Shown: positions 1-6,231, numbered from the stretch's first letter. The stretch is 6,474 nucleotides of DNA from Pseudomonadota bacterium (GCA_023433855.1 JAEYTV010000211.1:1-6474), one strand, 5' to 3'. Made by a program: numbers and translations. Notes: generated by a model not told the origin, from the letters alone.

Positions 1-840
1 CCACTTGACCGAACCAAAAGCCAACCAGTCTGGCGCGATCCCTGATTGGACCTTGAGCTCCAGTGCGTCCGGGGTATTGGCCGTACCGGCCACAGGGATT
101 ACCAGGCCGCCCAGAGGATGGACGGACGAAGGTACCTGCGTGAGATCCACGGTTCCTCTGATGGTCCCGAGATCGACCTCGCTGTAATACATCAAGCTGG
201 CGCGAAAGGCATATTCCGGAATTTCATACGCCACGCCGGCGCGCCATCCCCACCCGTCAGCCTCGAGATCAAGACGCCCCACTCCGCTCGCCGCAAAGCT
301 GATCAACTCGGGCGCAACCAGAAGGCGCTCTTTGAATCCTTCCAGTTCGAGATAGTTCGCGCCGCCGATCACCCGGAATTGTCCAGGCCCCAGGTCCACC
401 TTGTAGGAACAGGTGAAAGCGTAATTGTCGCTCTCAACCTTGGTTTCGATGTTGTCGTAGGCACCGGCCCAACGATCGCCCGGCTTCGTGTGAACTCCAT
501 ATGGCTGGGAATAGTCGAACATGCAGTCGAAGCCGTCATAACCTGCCTTCGCTCCGATGCGCGGCGACCAGTAGTCCTCGCTGTCGTCCGCCGACGTAGA
601 GTAGCCGAGGGTGTTAAGATTGGGCGCAGGCGTCGAGAGAACATTGGTGTCGACGACGTTCTTTACCTTCCGCTGCGGCATCACGAACGTGCCGGTCGAC
701 TCCACTGCGACGGAGGAAGGATCAAAAAGAAGATCGATGTTATAGCCGCCTCGCTCGAGACCTCCCGCCGCCGCCGTGGTAGGCAGTGCGCCGATGACCG
801 CCAAGCCCAGCAGCCCCCCCACTACTTTACGTCTCGCCAT
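1..840 (-). CDS. FadL/OmpP1-type outer-membrane transport protein, N-terminal 280 residues (runs off the left edge)
   Basis: The reading frame is open from ATG at 840 to base 1 (280 codons, no stop), so the C-terminal part of the barrel lies outside the window. Residues 1-25 form a Sec signal peptide: basic MARRK, a hydrophobic core, then an A-x-A site ending at A25. The mature protein begins GGLERGGYNIDLLFD, which I recognise from rhizobial members of the FadL/OmpP1 family. The rest alternates aromatic and polar residues as in beta strands, with SQPYG at 111-115. FadL proteins are monomeric barrels that pass long-chain fatty acids and other hydrophobic molecules across the outer membrane; in Sinorhizobium meliloti a FadL homologue is reported to help perceive long-chain acyl-homoserine lactones. 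The start is supported by GGGGAG five bases upstream. Two cysteines (C106, C144) are present. Family is fairly sure; substrate is unknown. No symbol is given because rhizobia carry several paralogues. Confidence 0.82.
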   Translation of the reverse strand, partial: MARRKVVGGLLGLAVIGALPTTAAAGGLERGGYNIDLLFDPSSVAVESTGTFVMPQRKVKNVVDTNVLSTPAPNLNTLGYSTSADDSEDYWSPRIGAKAGYDGFDCMFDYSQPYGVHTKPGDRWAGAYDNIETKVESDNYAFTCSYKVDLGPGQFRVIGGANYLELEGFKERLLVAPELISFAASGVGRLDLEADGWGWRAGVAYEIPEYAFRASLMYYSEVDLGTIRGTVDLTQVPSSVHPLGGLVIPVAGTANTPDALELKVQSGIAPDWLAFGSVKW

Positions 841-845
841 TTTAT

Positions 846-851
846 CTCCCC
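846..851 (-). promoter_or_regulatory. Ribosome binding site of the FadL-type gene
   Basis: The minus strand reads GGGGAG-ATAAA-ATG, a good Shine-Dalgarno with a 5-base spacer. It fixes the start codon at 840 and places the signal peptide at the N-terminus. Confidence 0.7.
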
Positions 852-878
852 ACTCCCCAGTAAGTGATCGCGCCAGCT

Positions 879-904
879 TAGGTAATTCTCCCTAGTTGAC
901 AACT
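879..904. promoter_or_regulatory. Candidate operator or promoter element upstream of the FadL-type gene
   Basis: Two overlapping dyads lie 39-64 bases upstream of the start codon. The first is TAGGTAATTCTCCCTA (879-894), with TAGG/CCTA arms plus one further symmetric pair. The second is AGTTGACAACT (894-904), a perfect 5-bp inverted repeat around one base. On the minus strand the cluster also gives TTGTCA, 16 bases, TAAGCT, a weak sigma-70-like pair. The position suits transcription-factor binding. I cannot name the factor, and the -10 match is poor. Confidence 0.3.
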
Positions 905-1127
905 TTCCGTGATGGGTTCCGCAAGCCTCCAGGGGCAGGAAAGCTTACGTAAATCATCATTGAGCCCGCCGGCCACCGAACTCTTGAGAACAAAGTTCTA
1001 ACATACGGATAAAATTTGCAGACGCTTAAAACACCATGTCTCTAACAATCCCATCTGCGGCAATGTGGCAACACCTCTGCTTTCTGCTCGTCACGAGATC
1101 CGCGAGGACAAAAACCGACGCCGATGT

Positions 1128-1163
1128 AAAAAAAGATGCCGCAACAGAGGGCTGCGCGGCATC
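1128..1163 (-). terminator. Intrinsic terminator of valS
   Basis: On the minus strand, 28 bases after the valS stop, GATGCCGC pairs perfectly with GCGGCATC around a 13-base loop and is followed directly by seven T. The plus strand has no T-run after the hairpin, so it acts in the valS direction only. Confidence 0.9.
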
Positions 1164-1191
1164 CTTAGCGTCAAGTGGGAAGAGGATCGAG

Positions 1192-4023
1192 CTATCCAGC
1201 TTCGGTGATTCTCTGCAAAGCCGTCCTCAAGCTGGCGATCTGAACCTCCAGTTCCGCCAACCGCTCGCGCTCACTGGCGACCACTTCCGGATCGGCATTG
1301 GCGACGAACTTCTCGTTTGCCAGCTTCTTTGAGGCTCTTTCCATCTCGTTTTCGGTCTTGCCGATGGCTTTCTCGATCCGGGCCTTTTCGGCCTGCAGAT
1401 CGATCAGGTTGCCGAGGGGGAGGCAGGCGGTCGCCTCGCCGACCACGATTTGCGCCGCTCCCTTTGGAGCGACATTGGCAAGCTCAATGGCCGCGATCCG
1501 CCCGAGCCGGCGAATTGCGGCGTCGTGGCGCCTCAGGCGCTCCACGCTGGTGTCGTTTGCTCCGACTACAACCAGCGGCGCAATCGCCGAAGGGGGCACG
1601 TTCATTTCGGCCCGAGCCGAGCGCAGCCCAGACACAAGATCCACGAGCCAGTTGATCTCAGCCGCAGCCGCAGTATCGCTGAAGCCGGCTTCCGGCCAGT
1701 CTGCATGGCACAGCAGCATGTCTCGCGAAGCGGTATGGGCCCAGAGCTCTTCCGTCATGAACGGCATGAAGGGGTGGAGGAGCTTGTAGGTTTCTCCAAG
1801 GACATAGGCCATGCAAGCCTGCGCCTCTGCCTTTGCGGCAGCATCTTCGCCCGCGAAGATCGGCTTCAGCAACTCCACGTACCAGTCGCAGACCTGATTC
1901 CAGACAAACCGATACAGGGCCGACGCGGCTTCATTGAAGCGCAGGGTCTCGATCGCGTCAGTGACGTCCCGGATCGTCGATGACAGTTCGGTGAGTATCC
2001 AGCGGTTCACCGTCAGCGCCGTCGCATCCGGGCGGAAGGCCGGATCGACCTTGACACCGTTCATCTCGCCGAACCGAGTGGCGTTCCAGAGCTTTGTCCC
2101 GAAATTCCGGTAACCGGCGATGCGGGCGGGGTCGAGCTTCACGTCGCGTCCCTGAGCGGCCATGATCGCCAGCGTGAATCGCAAGGCGTCCGCGCCGTAT
2201 TCGTCGATCAGGTTCAGCGGATCGATGACGTTGCCCTTGGACTTCGACATCTTCTGGCCGTTCTTGTCTCGCACCAGCGCGTGAACGTAGACCGTATGGA
2301 ACGGCTCGACAGGATTGCCCTCCTCATCCTTCATGAAGTGCAGGCCCATCATCATCATGCGGGCAACCCAGAAGAAGATGATGTCGAAGCCGGTCACCAG
2401 CACGCTGGTCGGATAGTACCTTTCGAGCTCCGGCGTCTTGTCGGGCCAACCAAGCGTGGAAAACGGCCACAGCGCGGAGGAAAACCATGTATCGAGCACG
2501 TCCTCATCGCGGGTCAGGATCTCGCCCGGCTTGAAGTTCTCAAGCTTCTCCTGGACGAAGGCCTTCCACGGGCCTTCGTGCGACAGGTAATGCTGGATGG
2601 CGGCCTCCAGTGCCTCTTCCTCGGTTTTCTCGACAAATATCTGGCCATCGGGACCATACCAAGCCGGAATCTGATGGCCCCACCAGAGCTGGCGGGAGAT
2701 ACACCAGGGCTGGATGTTTTCCATCCATTCGAAATAGGTCTTTTCCCAGTTCTTGGGAACGAATTTCGTGCGGCCTTCCCGAACCGAGGCAATCGCCGGC
2801 TGGGCGAGCGTATGGGCGTCGACATACCACTGCTCGGTGAGGCGCGGCTCGATCGGCACCCCACTACGGTCCCCGTGCGGTACCATGTGTTTGTGAGGCT
2901 CGATCTTGTCGAGCAGGCCCGCTTCCTCGAAGATCTCGATGATCACCTTGCGCGCGTAGAACCGGTCCTGGCCCTCGATCCGGTCCCAGGCTCCATGGAG
3001 AGCGGCGGGATGATCCAGCCCCTCGAGGAAGTCCTCATTCTCCTTGATGGTGATGGTGCCGTCGACATTCATGATGTTGATGGCACGCAGCCCGGCGCGC
3101 TTTCCGACCTCGAAGTCGTTGAAATCGTGCGCAGGAGTGATCTTGACCGCACCCGTACCTGCTGTCGGGTCTGCATAGGCATCAGCGACGATCGGAATCC
3201 TGCGGCCGACGATCGGCAGGATCACATGCTTGCCGATAATCGGCTTGTAACGATCGTCATCCGGGTTCACGGCGACGCCGGTATCGCCCAGCATGGTTTC
3301 CGGGCGTGTCGTCGCGACGACCAGATAGTCCCGCGTCTCGAAGGTGGTCGGCCTGCCTTCTTCATCGAAGGCGACGGGATGCTGGTAGGTGACGCCGGGC
3401 TCGAGAGGATACCGCTGGTACCAGAGGTTGCCGTTGATCTCCTGCGGCTCGACTTCGAGGTCCGAGATCGCGGTCAGCAATTTCGGATCCCAGTTGACCA
3501 GGCGCTTGTCCTTATAGATCAGCCCTTCCTTGTAGAGCGTCACAAAGACCTCGAGGACAGCTCGCGAAAGTCCCTCGTCCATGGTGAAGCGTTCTCGCGA
3601 CCAGTCGCAGGACGCGCCAAGGCGCTTCAGCTGGTTGAAGATCAGCCCGCCGGATTCGGCCTTCCATTCCCAGACCTTTTCGATGAAAGCTTCCCGCCCC
3701 ATCTCGCGGCGGCCAGGAAGCTGCCGCTCCATCAACTGGCGTTCCACGACCATCTGCGTGGCGATGCCCGCGTGGTCCATGCCGGGTTGCCAAAGGACGT
3801 CCTTGCCGCGCATGCGCTCGAAGCGGACCATCACGTCCTGCAACGTATTGTTGAGGGCATGGCCCATGTGCAGCGAACCGGTCACGTTCGGCGGCGGTAT
3901 GACGATCGTGAAGGTCTCAGCTCCGGGCTTTGCATTGGCGCCCGCCCTGAAGGCGTCTTCCTTGTCCCAGGCTTCGGCGATCTTCGGTTCTACGGCTGCG
4001 GAATCATAGGTCTTTTCGAGCAT
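1192..4023 (-). CDS. valS: Valyl-tRNA synthetase (EC 6.1.1.9)
   Basis: This cytoplasmic class I enzyme charges tRNA-Val with valine using ATP and hydrolyses mischarged threonine. The product has 943 residues, close to the 951 of E. coli ValS. Visible parts in order: a Rossmann catalytic half with PPPNVTGSLHMGH at 43-55 (HIGH motif); the CP1 editing domain, with TTRPET at 238-243 and TGAVKITPAHDFNDFE ending near residue 305; the WCISRQLWWGHQIPAW block at 440-455; KMSKS at 591-595; a helical anticodon-binding domain from about 670 to 810; and a C-terminal coiled coil from about 870, rich in E, K, R and A, which is the tRNA-binding arm of bacterial ValRS. The frame is open for another 168 codons upstream, but that part overlaps popZ and is not ValRS-like. 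The start MLEKTYDSAAVEPKIAEAWD at 4023 fits the family. No T-box or long leader is seen, so control is probably by its own promoter. No defect was noticed. Confidence 0.97.
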   Translation of the reverse strand: MLEKTYDSAAVEPKIAEAWDKEDAFRAGANAKPGAETFTIVIPPPNVTGSLHMGHALNNTLQDVMVRFERMRGKDVLWQPGMDHAGIATQMVVERQLMERQLPGRREMGREAFIEKVWEWKAESGGLIFNQLKRLGASCDWSRERFTMDEGLSRAVLEVFVTLYKEGLIYKDKRLVNWDPKLLTAISDLEVEPQEINGNLWYQRYPLEPGVTYQHPVAFDEEGRPTTFETRDYLVVATTRPETMLGDTGVAVNPDDDRYKPIIGKHVILPIVGRRIPIVADAYADPTAGTGAVKITPAHDFNDFEVGKRAGLRAINIMNVDGTITIKENEDFLEGLDHPAALHGAWDRIEGQDRFYARKVIIEIFEEAGLLDKIEPHKHMVPHGDRSGVPIEPRLTEQWYVDAHTLAQPAIASVREGRTKFVPKNWEKTYFEWMENIQPWCISRQLWWGHQIPAWYGPDGQIFVEKTEEEALEAAIQHYLSHEGPWKAFVQEKLENFKPGEILTRDEDVLDTWFSSALWPFSTLGWPDKTPELERYYPTSVLVTGFDIIFFWVARMMMMGLHFMKDEEGNPVEPFHTVYVHALVRDKNGQKMSKSKGNVIDPLNLIDEYGADALRFTLAIMAAQGRDVKLDPARIAGYRNFGTKLWNATRFGEMNGVKVDPAFRPDATALTVNRWILTELSSTIRDVTDAIETLRFNEAASALYRFVWNQVCDWYVELLKPIFAGEDAAAKAEAQACMAYVLGETYKLLHPFMPFMTEELWAHTASRDMLLCHADWPEAGFSDTAAAAEINWLVDLVSGLRSARAEMNVPPSAIAPLVVVGANDTSVERLRRHDAAIRRLGRIAAIELANVAPKGAAQIVVGEATACLPLGNLIDLQAEKARIEKAIGKTENEMERASKKLANEKFVANADPEVVASERERLAELEVQIASLRTALQRITEAG

Positions 4024-4024
4024 T

Positions 4025-4033
4025 TCCTGCCCC
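4025..4033 (-). promoter_or_regulatory. Ribosome binding site deciding the valS start
   Basis: The minus strand reads GGGGCAGGA-A-ATG. The AGGA lies only one base from ATG, so the GGGG six bases upstream is the better-spaced pairing site. It supports ATG at 4023 over starts further upstream in the same open frame, which fall inside popZ. Confidence 0.5.
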
Positions 4034-4060
4034 GGTTCTGTCTTGGAGAAGATAGCGGCG

Positions 4061-4089
4061 TGTAAATAGGATGGGGTGTTGCGAGTCAA
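4061..4089 (-). promoter_or_regulatory. Candidate sigma-70-type promoter of valS
   Basis: On the minus strand TTGACT (4089-4084) is followed by TATTTA (4068-4063) at a 15-bp spacing, or by TTTACA (4066-4061) at 17 bp. Transcription would start around 4055 and give a leader of about 30 bases. The -35 box begins one base after the T-run of the popZ terminator, so the two units are packed end to end. The -35 match is good; the -10 choice is uncertain. Confidence 0.45.
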
Positions 4090-4090
4090 T

Positions 4091-4120
4091 AAAAAAGGCC
4101 GCCCCGTTGCCGGAGCGGCC
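4091..4120 (-). terminator. Intrinsic terminator of popZ
   Basis: On the minus strand GGCCGCTCC pairs with GGGGCGGCC (nine pairs, one U-G wobble) around the loop GGCAAC, followed by six T. It lies 21 bases after the popZ stop and ends just before the valS -35 candidate. Confidence 0.9.
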
Positions 4121-4141
4121 CGTCGAGGCAGATGGCGACGA

Positions 4142-5002
4142 TCAGCGTCGCGGGCCCCGAGCCACGCGCTCGATCTCCTCGCGCACCAGACGTTCGACGA
4201 GCGTCGGCAGATTGTCATCCAGCCATTCCTGCAGCATCGGACGAAGCATTTCCTGCGCCATCTCCTCAAGCGACCGGCGTTCGATGCCGTTGAAGACGGC
4301 CGCCAGGTCTCCGAAGGACTTTGCGACGTGAGCACCAGCTTCAGCTGACAGGAGATTGGCAGCCTCCTCGATCTTCGCCGGCAGGCTTGAAGCAGTGGTG
4401 TCCGCCGAGGGCCTTGCCTCTTCACGCACCCGGCCCTCCGGCCTACCCGAACGCGGCGGGTCGAACGACGGAAGCGGTGCCCGGCCGGCAGGTTCCTCCC
4501 GCGGTTTGACCGGAGCTGCGGCCGCAACCGGTTGAGCTTGCACCGGGGCGGCAGTGCGCAGCGGCGCCGAGCCGTCGCGGAATTCCGTCATGCGCGGGAA
4601 CGGTGGGCGGGAATCCGTTGAACCTTCCTGGCGCCGGGCAGCGGCGGACGCGGTTTCATCGGGGGCGTTCACCGTGCCATTTTCCTGCTGCCGGGCAGCG
4701 GCCGCCCGCACCCGCGCCGCCACATCGGCGAGGGACATGTTGCGGTCGGGTTGCTGGACCTGCTGATCAAGAGAGGGGGTGGGCATGGGGGCAATCGGCT
4801 CCTTCCTCGGCAGACCTGGATCATTGGCCACCACTTCCGGAACAAAGCCGATCGTCTCGGAGAGCGCCTGATCGTCCTCGTCGTGCTCGGGCAGATCGGA
4901 AGCCATGGGCCGAGCATCCGGCTCATTGCTCTCGATGATCCGGCGGATGGACGCCAGAATCTCTTCCATAGAGGGTTCACGCGCTACATTTGGCTGAGCC
5001 AT
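4142..5002 (-). CDS. popZ: PopZ-type polar organising protein (DUF2497)
   Basis: PopZ proteins self-assemble into a matrix at the cell pole that recruits chromosome-partitioning and cell-cycle proteins; in Agrobacterium PopZ marks the growth pole. The product has 286 residues in three parts. An N-terminal helix carries EPSMEEILASIRRIIES at 9-25, the conserved partner-recruiting segment. A low-complexity linker rich in P, A, E, D, R and Q spans about 26-205. A C-terminal helical block from about 207 to 282 includes FGDLAAVFNGIERRSLEEMA and MLRPMLQEWLDDNLPTLVE and matches the PopZ oligomerisation domain. The Caulobacter protein is 177 residues, so the linker here is long, as in other rhizobia. 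The frame allows ATG at 5047, but that site lacks a Shine-Dalgarno. ATG at 5002 has GGGGAAAG upstream and gives MAQPNVAREPSMEE, the expected N-terminus. It is followed by its own terminator and then valS. Family is confident; polar function is by homology. Confidence 0.88.
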   Translation of the reverse strand: MAQPNVAREPSMEEILASIRRIIESNEPDARPMASDLPEHDEDDQALSETIGFVPEVVANDPGLPRKEPIAPMPTPSLDQQVQQPDRNMSLADVAARVRAAAARQQENGTVNAPDETASAAARRQEGSTDSRPPFPRMTEFRDGSAPLRTAAPVQAQPVAAAAPVKPREEPAGRAPLPSFDPPRSGRPEGRVREEARPSADTTASSLPAKIEEAANLLSAEAGAHVAKSFGDLAAVFNGIERRSLEEMAQEMLRPMLQEWLDDNLPTLVERLVREEIERVARGPRR

Positions 5003-5003
5003 T

Positions 5004-5012
5004 TCTTTCCCC
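5004..5012 (-). promoter_or_regulatory. Ribosome binding site deciding the popZ start
   Basis: The minus strand reads GGGGAAAGA-A-ATG, with the GGGG core six bases from the ATG at 5002. The alternative in-frame ATG at 5047 is preceded by GTGATTCGGA, with no purine-rich site at a workable distance. Confidence 0.5.
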
Positions 5013-5064
5013 GCTGTTGCCGGCACCGATCCGGCTTGCGTGGGCATTCCGAATCACACGTTCA

Positions 5065-5093
5065 GTCTAAGGTCTCAGCGGGACCGGAAACAA
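5065..5093 (-). promoter_or_regulatory. Weak candidate promoter of popZ
   Basis: On the minus strand TTGTTT (5093-5088), a 17-bp spacer and TTAGAC (5070-5065) give a sigma-70-like arrangement with a leader of about 55 bases. Both boxes match imperfectly. It is the best pair I find between the upstream terminator and popZ. Confidence 0.28.
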
Positions 5094-5135
5094 CGACAAC
5101 GGCCTGTTGCTTTTTCCCGATACACAGTTTTGTTG

Positions 5136-5161
5136 GAGTGTGATTCCTCGATGTCACACTC
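5136..5161. repeat. Perfect inverted repeat upstream of popZ
   Basis: GAGTGTGA and TCACACTC are exact reverse complements separated by 10 bases. No T-run follows on either strand, so it does not look like an intrinsic terminator. It lies 134 bases upstream of the popZ start and 25 bases beyond the pcm terminator hairpin, a place suited to an operator. The 10-base spacer is wider than the 6-base spacer of a CRP site. Confidence 0.6.
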
Positions 5162-5184
5162 GCTGCGTTCGATGCTGCTAAAGC

Positions 5185-5212
5185 AACAAGGGGCCCTCGC
5201 GAGCCCCTTGTT
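5185..5212 (-). terminator. Intrinsic terminator of the pcm-like gene
   Basis: AACAAGGGGC and GCCCCTTGTT form a perfect 10-bp stem with an 8-base loop, 24 bases after the pcm stop. On the minus strand the hairpin ends in TTGTT and is followed by GCTTT, an imperfect T-tract. The stem is strong enough that I still call it a terminator. Confidence 0.7.
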
Positions 5213-5236
5213 TGAAGAGTATGGCAGGTGAGCGCG

Positions 5237-5890
5237 TCAGAAAACGAACTCGGCCGCCCTGCGGAAACCCGGCAGGGGCCTCACCGAGGCGTTGAAATGT
5301 GAGGTTTCGGAGATTGCGCCTCCCTCCTTCAGAAGGAGTTTGGCCTGGGCGGCGTTGCCGTAGCCGACGACGGCAACCAGACGGCCGCCATCCCGAAGCT
5401 GCTCCAGCAGTTCGGGGGATATCTCTTCCACGGCGCCATTGACGAAAATCAGGTCGTAGGGGGCTTCGCTCGGATACCCCTTCTCAAGCTCCCCTGTGAC
5501 GACCGCCACGTTGTCGTAGCCGAGCGAGGAAAGCTTCTGGCTCGCCTCGGCAGCAAGCTCCTCGTCCGTCTCGAGCGAGACGACCGAGCTGGCAAGCAGC
5601 GAAAGGAGCGCCGCCACATAACCCGTGCCGGTTCCAATCTCGAGCACCACATCGTTCGTCGTAATCGCTGCAAGCTGCAGAAGCTTTGCAAGCGGGGAAG
5701 CTTCCATGAGATAGCGCCCGGGAGTCACTTCGATGTCCGTGTCGATATAGGCGAGCGAGCGGGCCTGATCAGGCACGAAGGCTTCACGGGGAACGGCATA
5801 GAAGGCCCGCAAGACCGAATGCGACGTCACGTCGGTGGTGCGGATCTGGTTCTCGACCATCTTTGCCCGCGCAGCTTCGAAATCCATCAT
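5237..5890 (-). CDS. pcm: Protein-L-isoaspartate O-methyltransferase family protein (divergent Pcm-like)
   Basis: Pcm enzymes methylate isoaspartyl residues in damaged proteins with S-adenosylmethionine, starting their repair in the cytoplasm. The 217-residue product has the family's N-terminal helices (MVENQIRTTDV at 11-21, VPREAFVP at 33-40) and a Rossmann methyltransferase fold: motif I VVLEIGTGTGYVAALLS at 81-97, the acidic cofactor residue in VVSLETDEE around E107, and the block PYDLIFVNGAVEEISPELLE at 144-162 leading to the strand GGRLVAVVG at 168-176. Length agrees with the bacterial family (about 210). The segment where classical Pcm has a TISQP-type substrate loop reads GRYLMEASPLAKL here (58-70), so isoaspartyl activity is not assured and the symbol should be read as a family name. 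Start could be M1 (5890) or M2 (5887); the Shine-Dalgarno is weak (only GAG directly before ATG). It has its own upstream gap and terminator. Confidence 0.85.
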   Translation of the reverse strand: MMDFEAARAKMVENQIRTTDVTSHSVLRAFYAVPREAFVPDQARSLAYIDTDIEVTPGRYLMEASPLAKLLQLAAITTNDVVLEIGTGTGYVAALLSLLASSVVSLETDEELAAEASQKLSSLGYDNVAVVTGELEKGYPSEAPYDLIFVNGAVEEISPELLEQLRDGGRLVAVVGYGNAAQAKLLLKEGGAISETSHFNASVRPLPGFRRAAEFVF

Positions 5891-5935
5891 CTCAATCGTC
5901 CCAATCTATCCGGCAGCCCGGTTCGTGTGAACTCG

Positions 5936-5963
5936 TCTTAATGACGGAGGGAGCTGCTTTCAA
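5936..5963 (-). promoter_or_regulatory. Weak candidate promoter of the pcm-like gene
   Basis: On the minus strand TTGAAA (5963-5958), a 16-bp spacer and TTAAGA (5941-5936) precede the start codon by about 46 bases. The -35 match is fair and the -10 match is poor. It lies just downstream of the terminator of the preceding small gene, as expected for a separate unit. Confidence 0.3.
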
Positions 5964-5984
5964 GATATGGACTGGCACGCGAGC

Positions 5985-6011
5985 AAAAAAGCAACCGCGC
6001 CTACGCGATGC
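5985..6011 (-). terminator. Intrinsic terminator of the 65-residue gene
   Basis: On the minus strand GCATCGCG and CGCGGTTGC pair around the loop TAGG, with one wobble and one bulged T, and are followed by six T. It lies 14 bases after the stop of the small gene, which supports that gene being real and transcribed separately from pcm. Confidence 0.65.
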
Positions 6012-6025
6012 CTGGCCTCACCGCA

Positions 6026-6223
6026 TCAGGCGTGGGCGGCAGGCGCCTCGTCAAGCTGGCGGGCGAGCAGATAATCGCGAGTGTAGGATGCCCTCATGCC
6101 ATTATCGCGGTCGAAGGCAAGTTGCCTGGCAGAGTTCAGCACAAAGACGCCGTCGGCGAATGTTCCGGTTCCATCGATCTCGGTAGCTGGCCGGCGCTGA
6201 CTGGTGATGAGCTTGGTGATCAT
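6026..6223 (-). CDS. Small hypothetical protein of 65 residues
   Basis: I do not recognise this protein. It begins MITKLITSQRRPATEIDG and ends ARQLDEAPAAHA. It has no signal peptide, membrane segment, cysteine or zinc motif. The middle (FADGVFVLNSARQLAFDRDN, 22-41) may form a short strand and helix; the rest is polar. Support for a real gene comes from GGAGGA eight bases before the ATG, the best Shine-Dalgarno in the window, and from a T-tailed hairpin 14 bases after the stop. It sits between a tRNA gene and pcm on the same strand, and the genes around it do not indicate a function. Coding is likely but not certain. Confidence 0.68.
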   Translation of the reverse strand: MITKLITSQRRPATEIDGTGTFADGVFVLNSARQLAFDRDNGMRASYTRDYLLARQLDEAPAAHA

Positions 6224-6231
6224 GTCACTTT

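Larger units (their letters stand above)
841..1191. other. Intergenic region between the valS stop and the FadL-type gene
   Basis: This 351-bp stretch has no convincing gene. On the valS side it holds the valS terminator (1128-1163); on the other side are the ribosome binding site and a candidate operator cluster of the FadL-type gene (879-904). In between are the palindrome TTACGTAA at 945-952 and an AT-richer block at about 990-1035 containing TAAAAT on the plus strand, with no well-spaced -35 box. The only plus-strand frame with an ATG (from 1036) lacks a Shine-Dalgarno and runs antisense into valS. The region is long enough for a regulated promoter with a long leader, but I cannot fix a transcription start. 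Confidence 0.6.

Noticed and set aside
46..867. 273-codon open frame on the plus strand
   Set aside because: It is antisense to the FadL-type gene, which has a signal peptide, a Shine-Dalgarno and family-like sequence. The plus-strand product is arginine-rich with no domain.
1036..1332. 98-codon plus-strand frame in the valS-fadL gap
   Set aside because: It has no Shine-Dalgarno, runs through the valS terminator and into valS antisense, and its product resembles nothing I know.
2281..4065. 594-codon open frame on the plus strand, antisense to valS
   Set aside because: Long antisense frames are expected opposite GC-rich, codon-biased genes. The translation has no recognisable domain, while the minus strand encodes an intact ValRS with all its motifs.
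4024..4527. N-terminal extension of 168 codons on valS
   Set aside because: It overlaps popZ in another frame, is arginine-rich and not ValRS-like. The family N-terminus begins at 4023 behind its own ribosome binding site.
5003..5047. 15-codon N-terminal extension of popZ (MPTQAGSVPATAGKE)
   Set aside because: There is no Shine-Dalgarno at 5047, whereas ATG at 5002 has one and gives the conserved PopZ N-terminus close to the start.
5094..5115. CAAC-GGCCT-GTTG followed by CTTTTT on the plus strand, as a possible terminator
   Set aside because: The stem is only four pairs and no plus-strand gene ends here.
5136..5161. Inverted repeat as a CRP/FNR-type site
   Set aside because: TGTGA and TCACA are spaced by 10 bases, not the 6 of CRP sites, and FNR half-sites differ.
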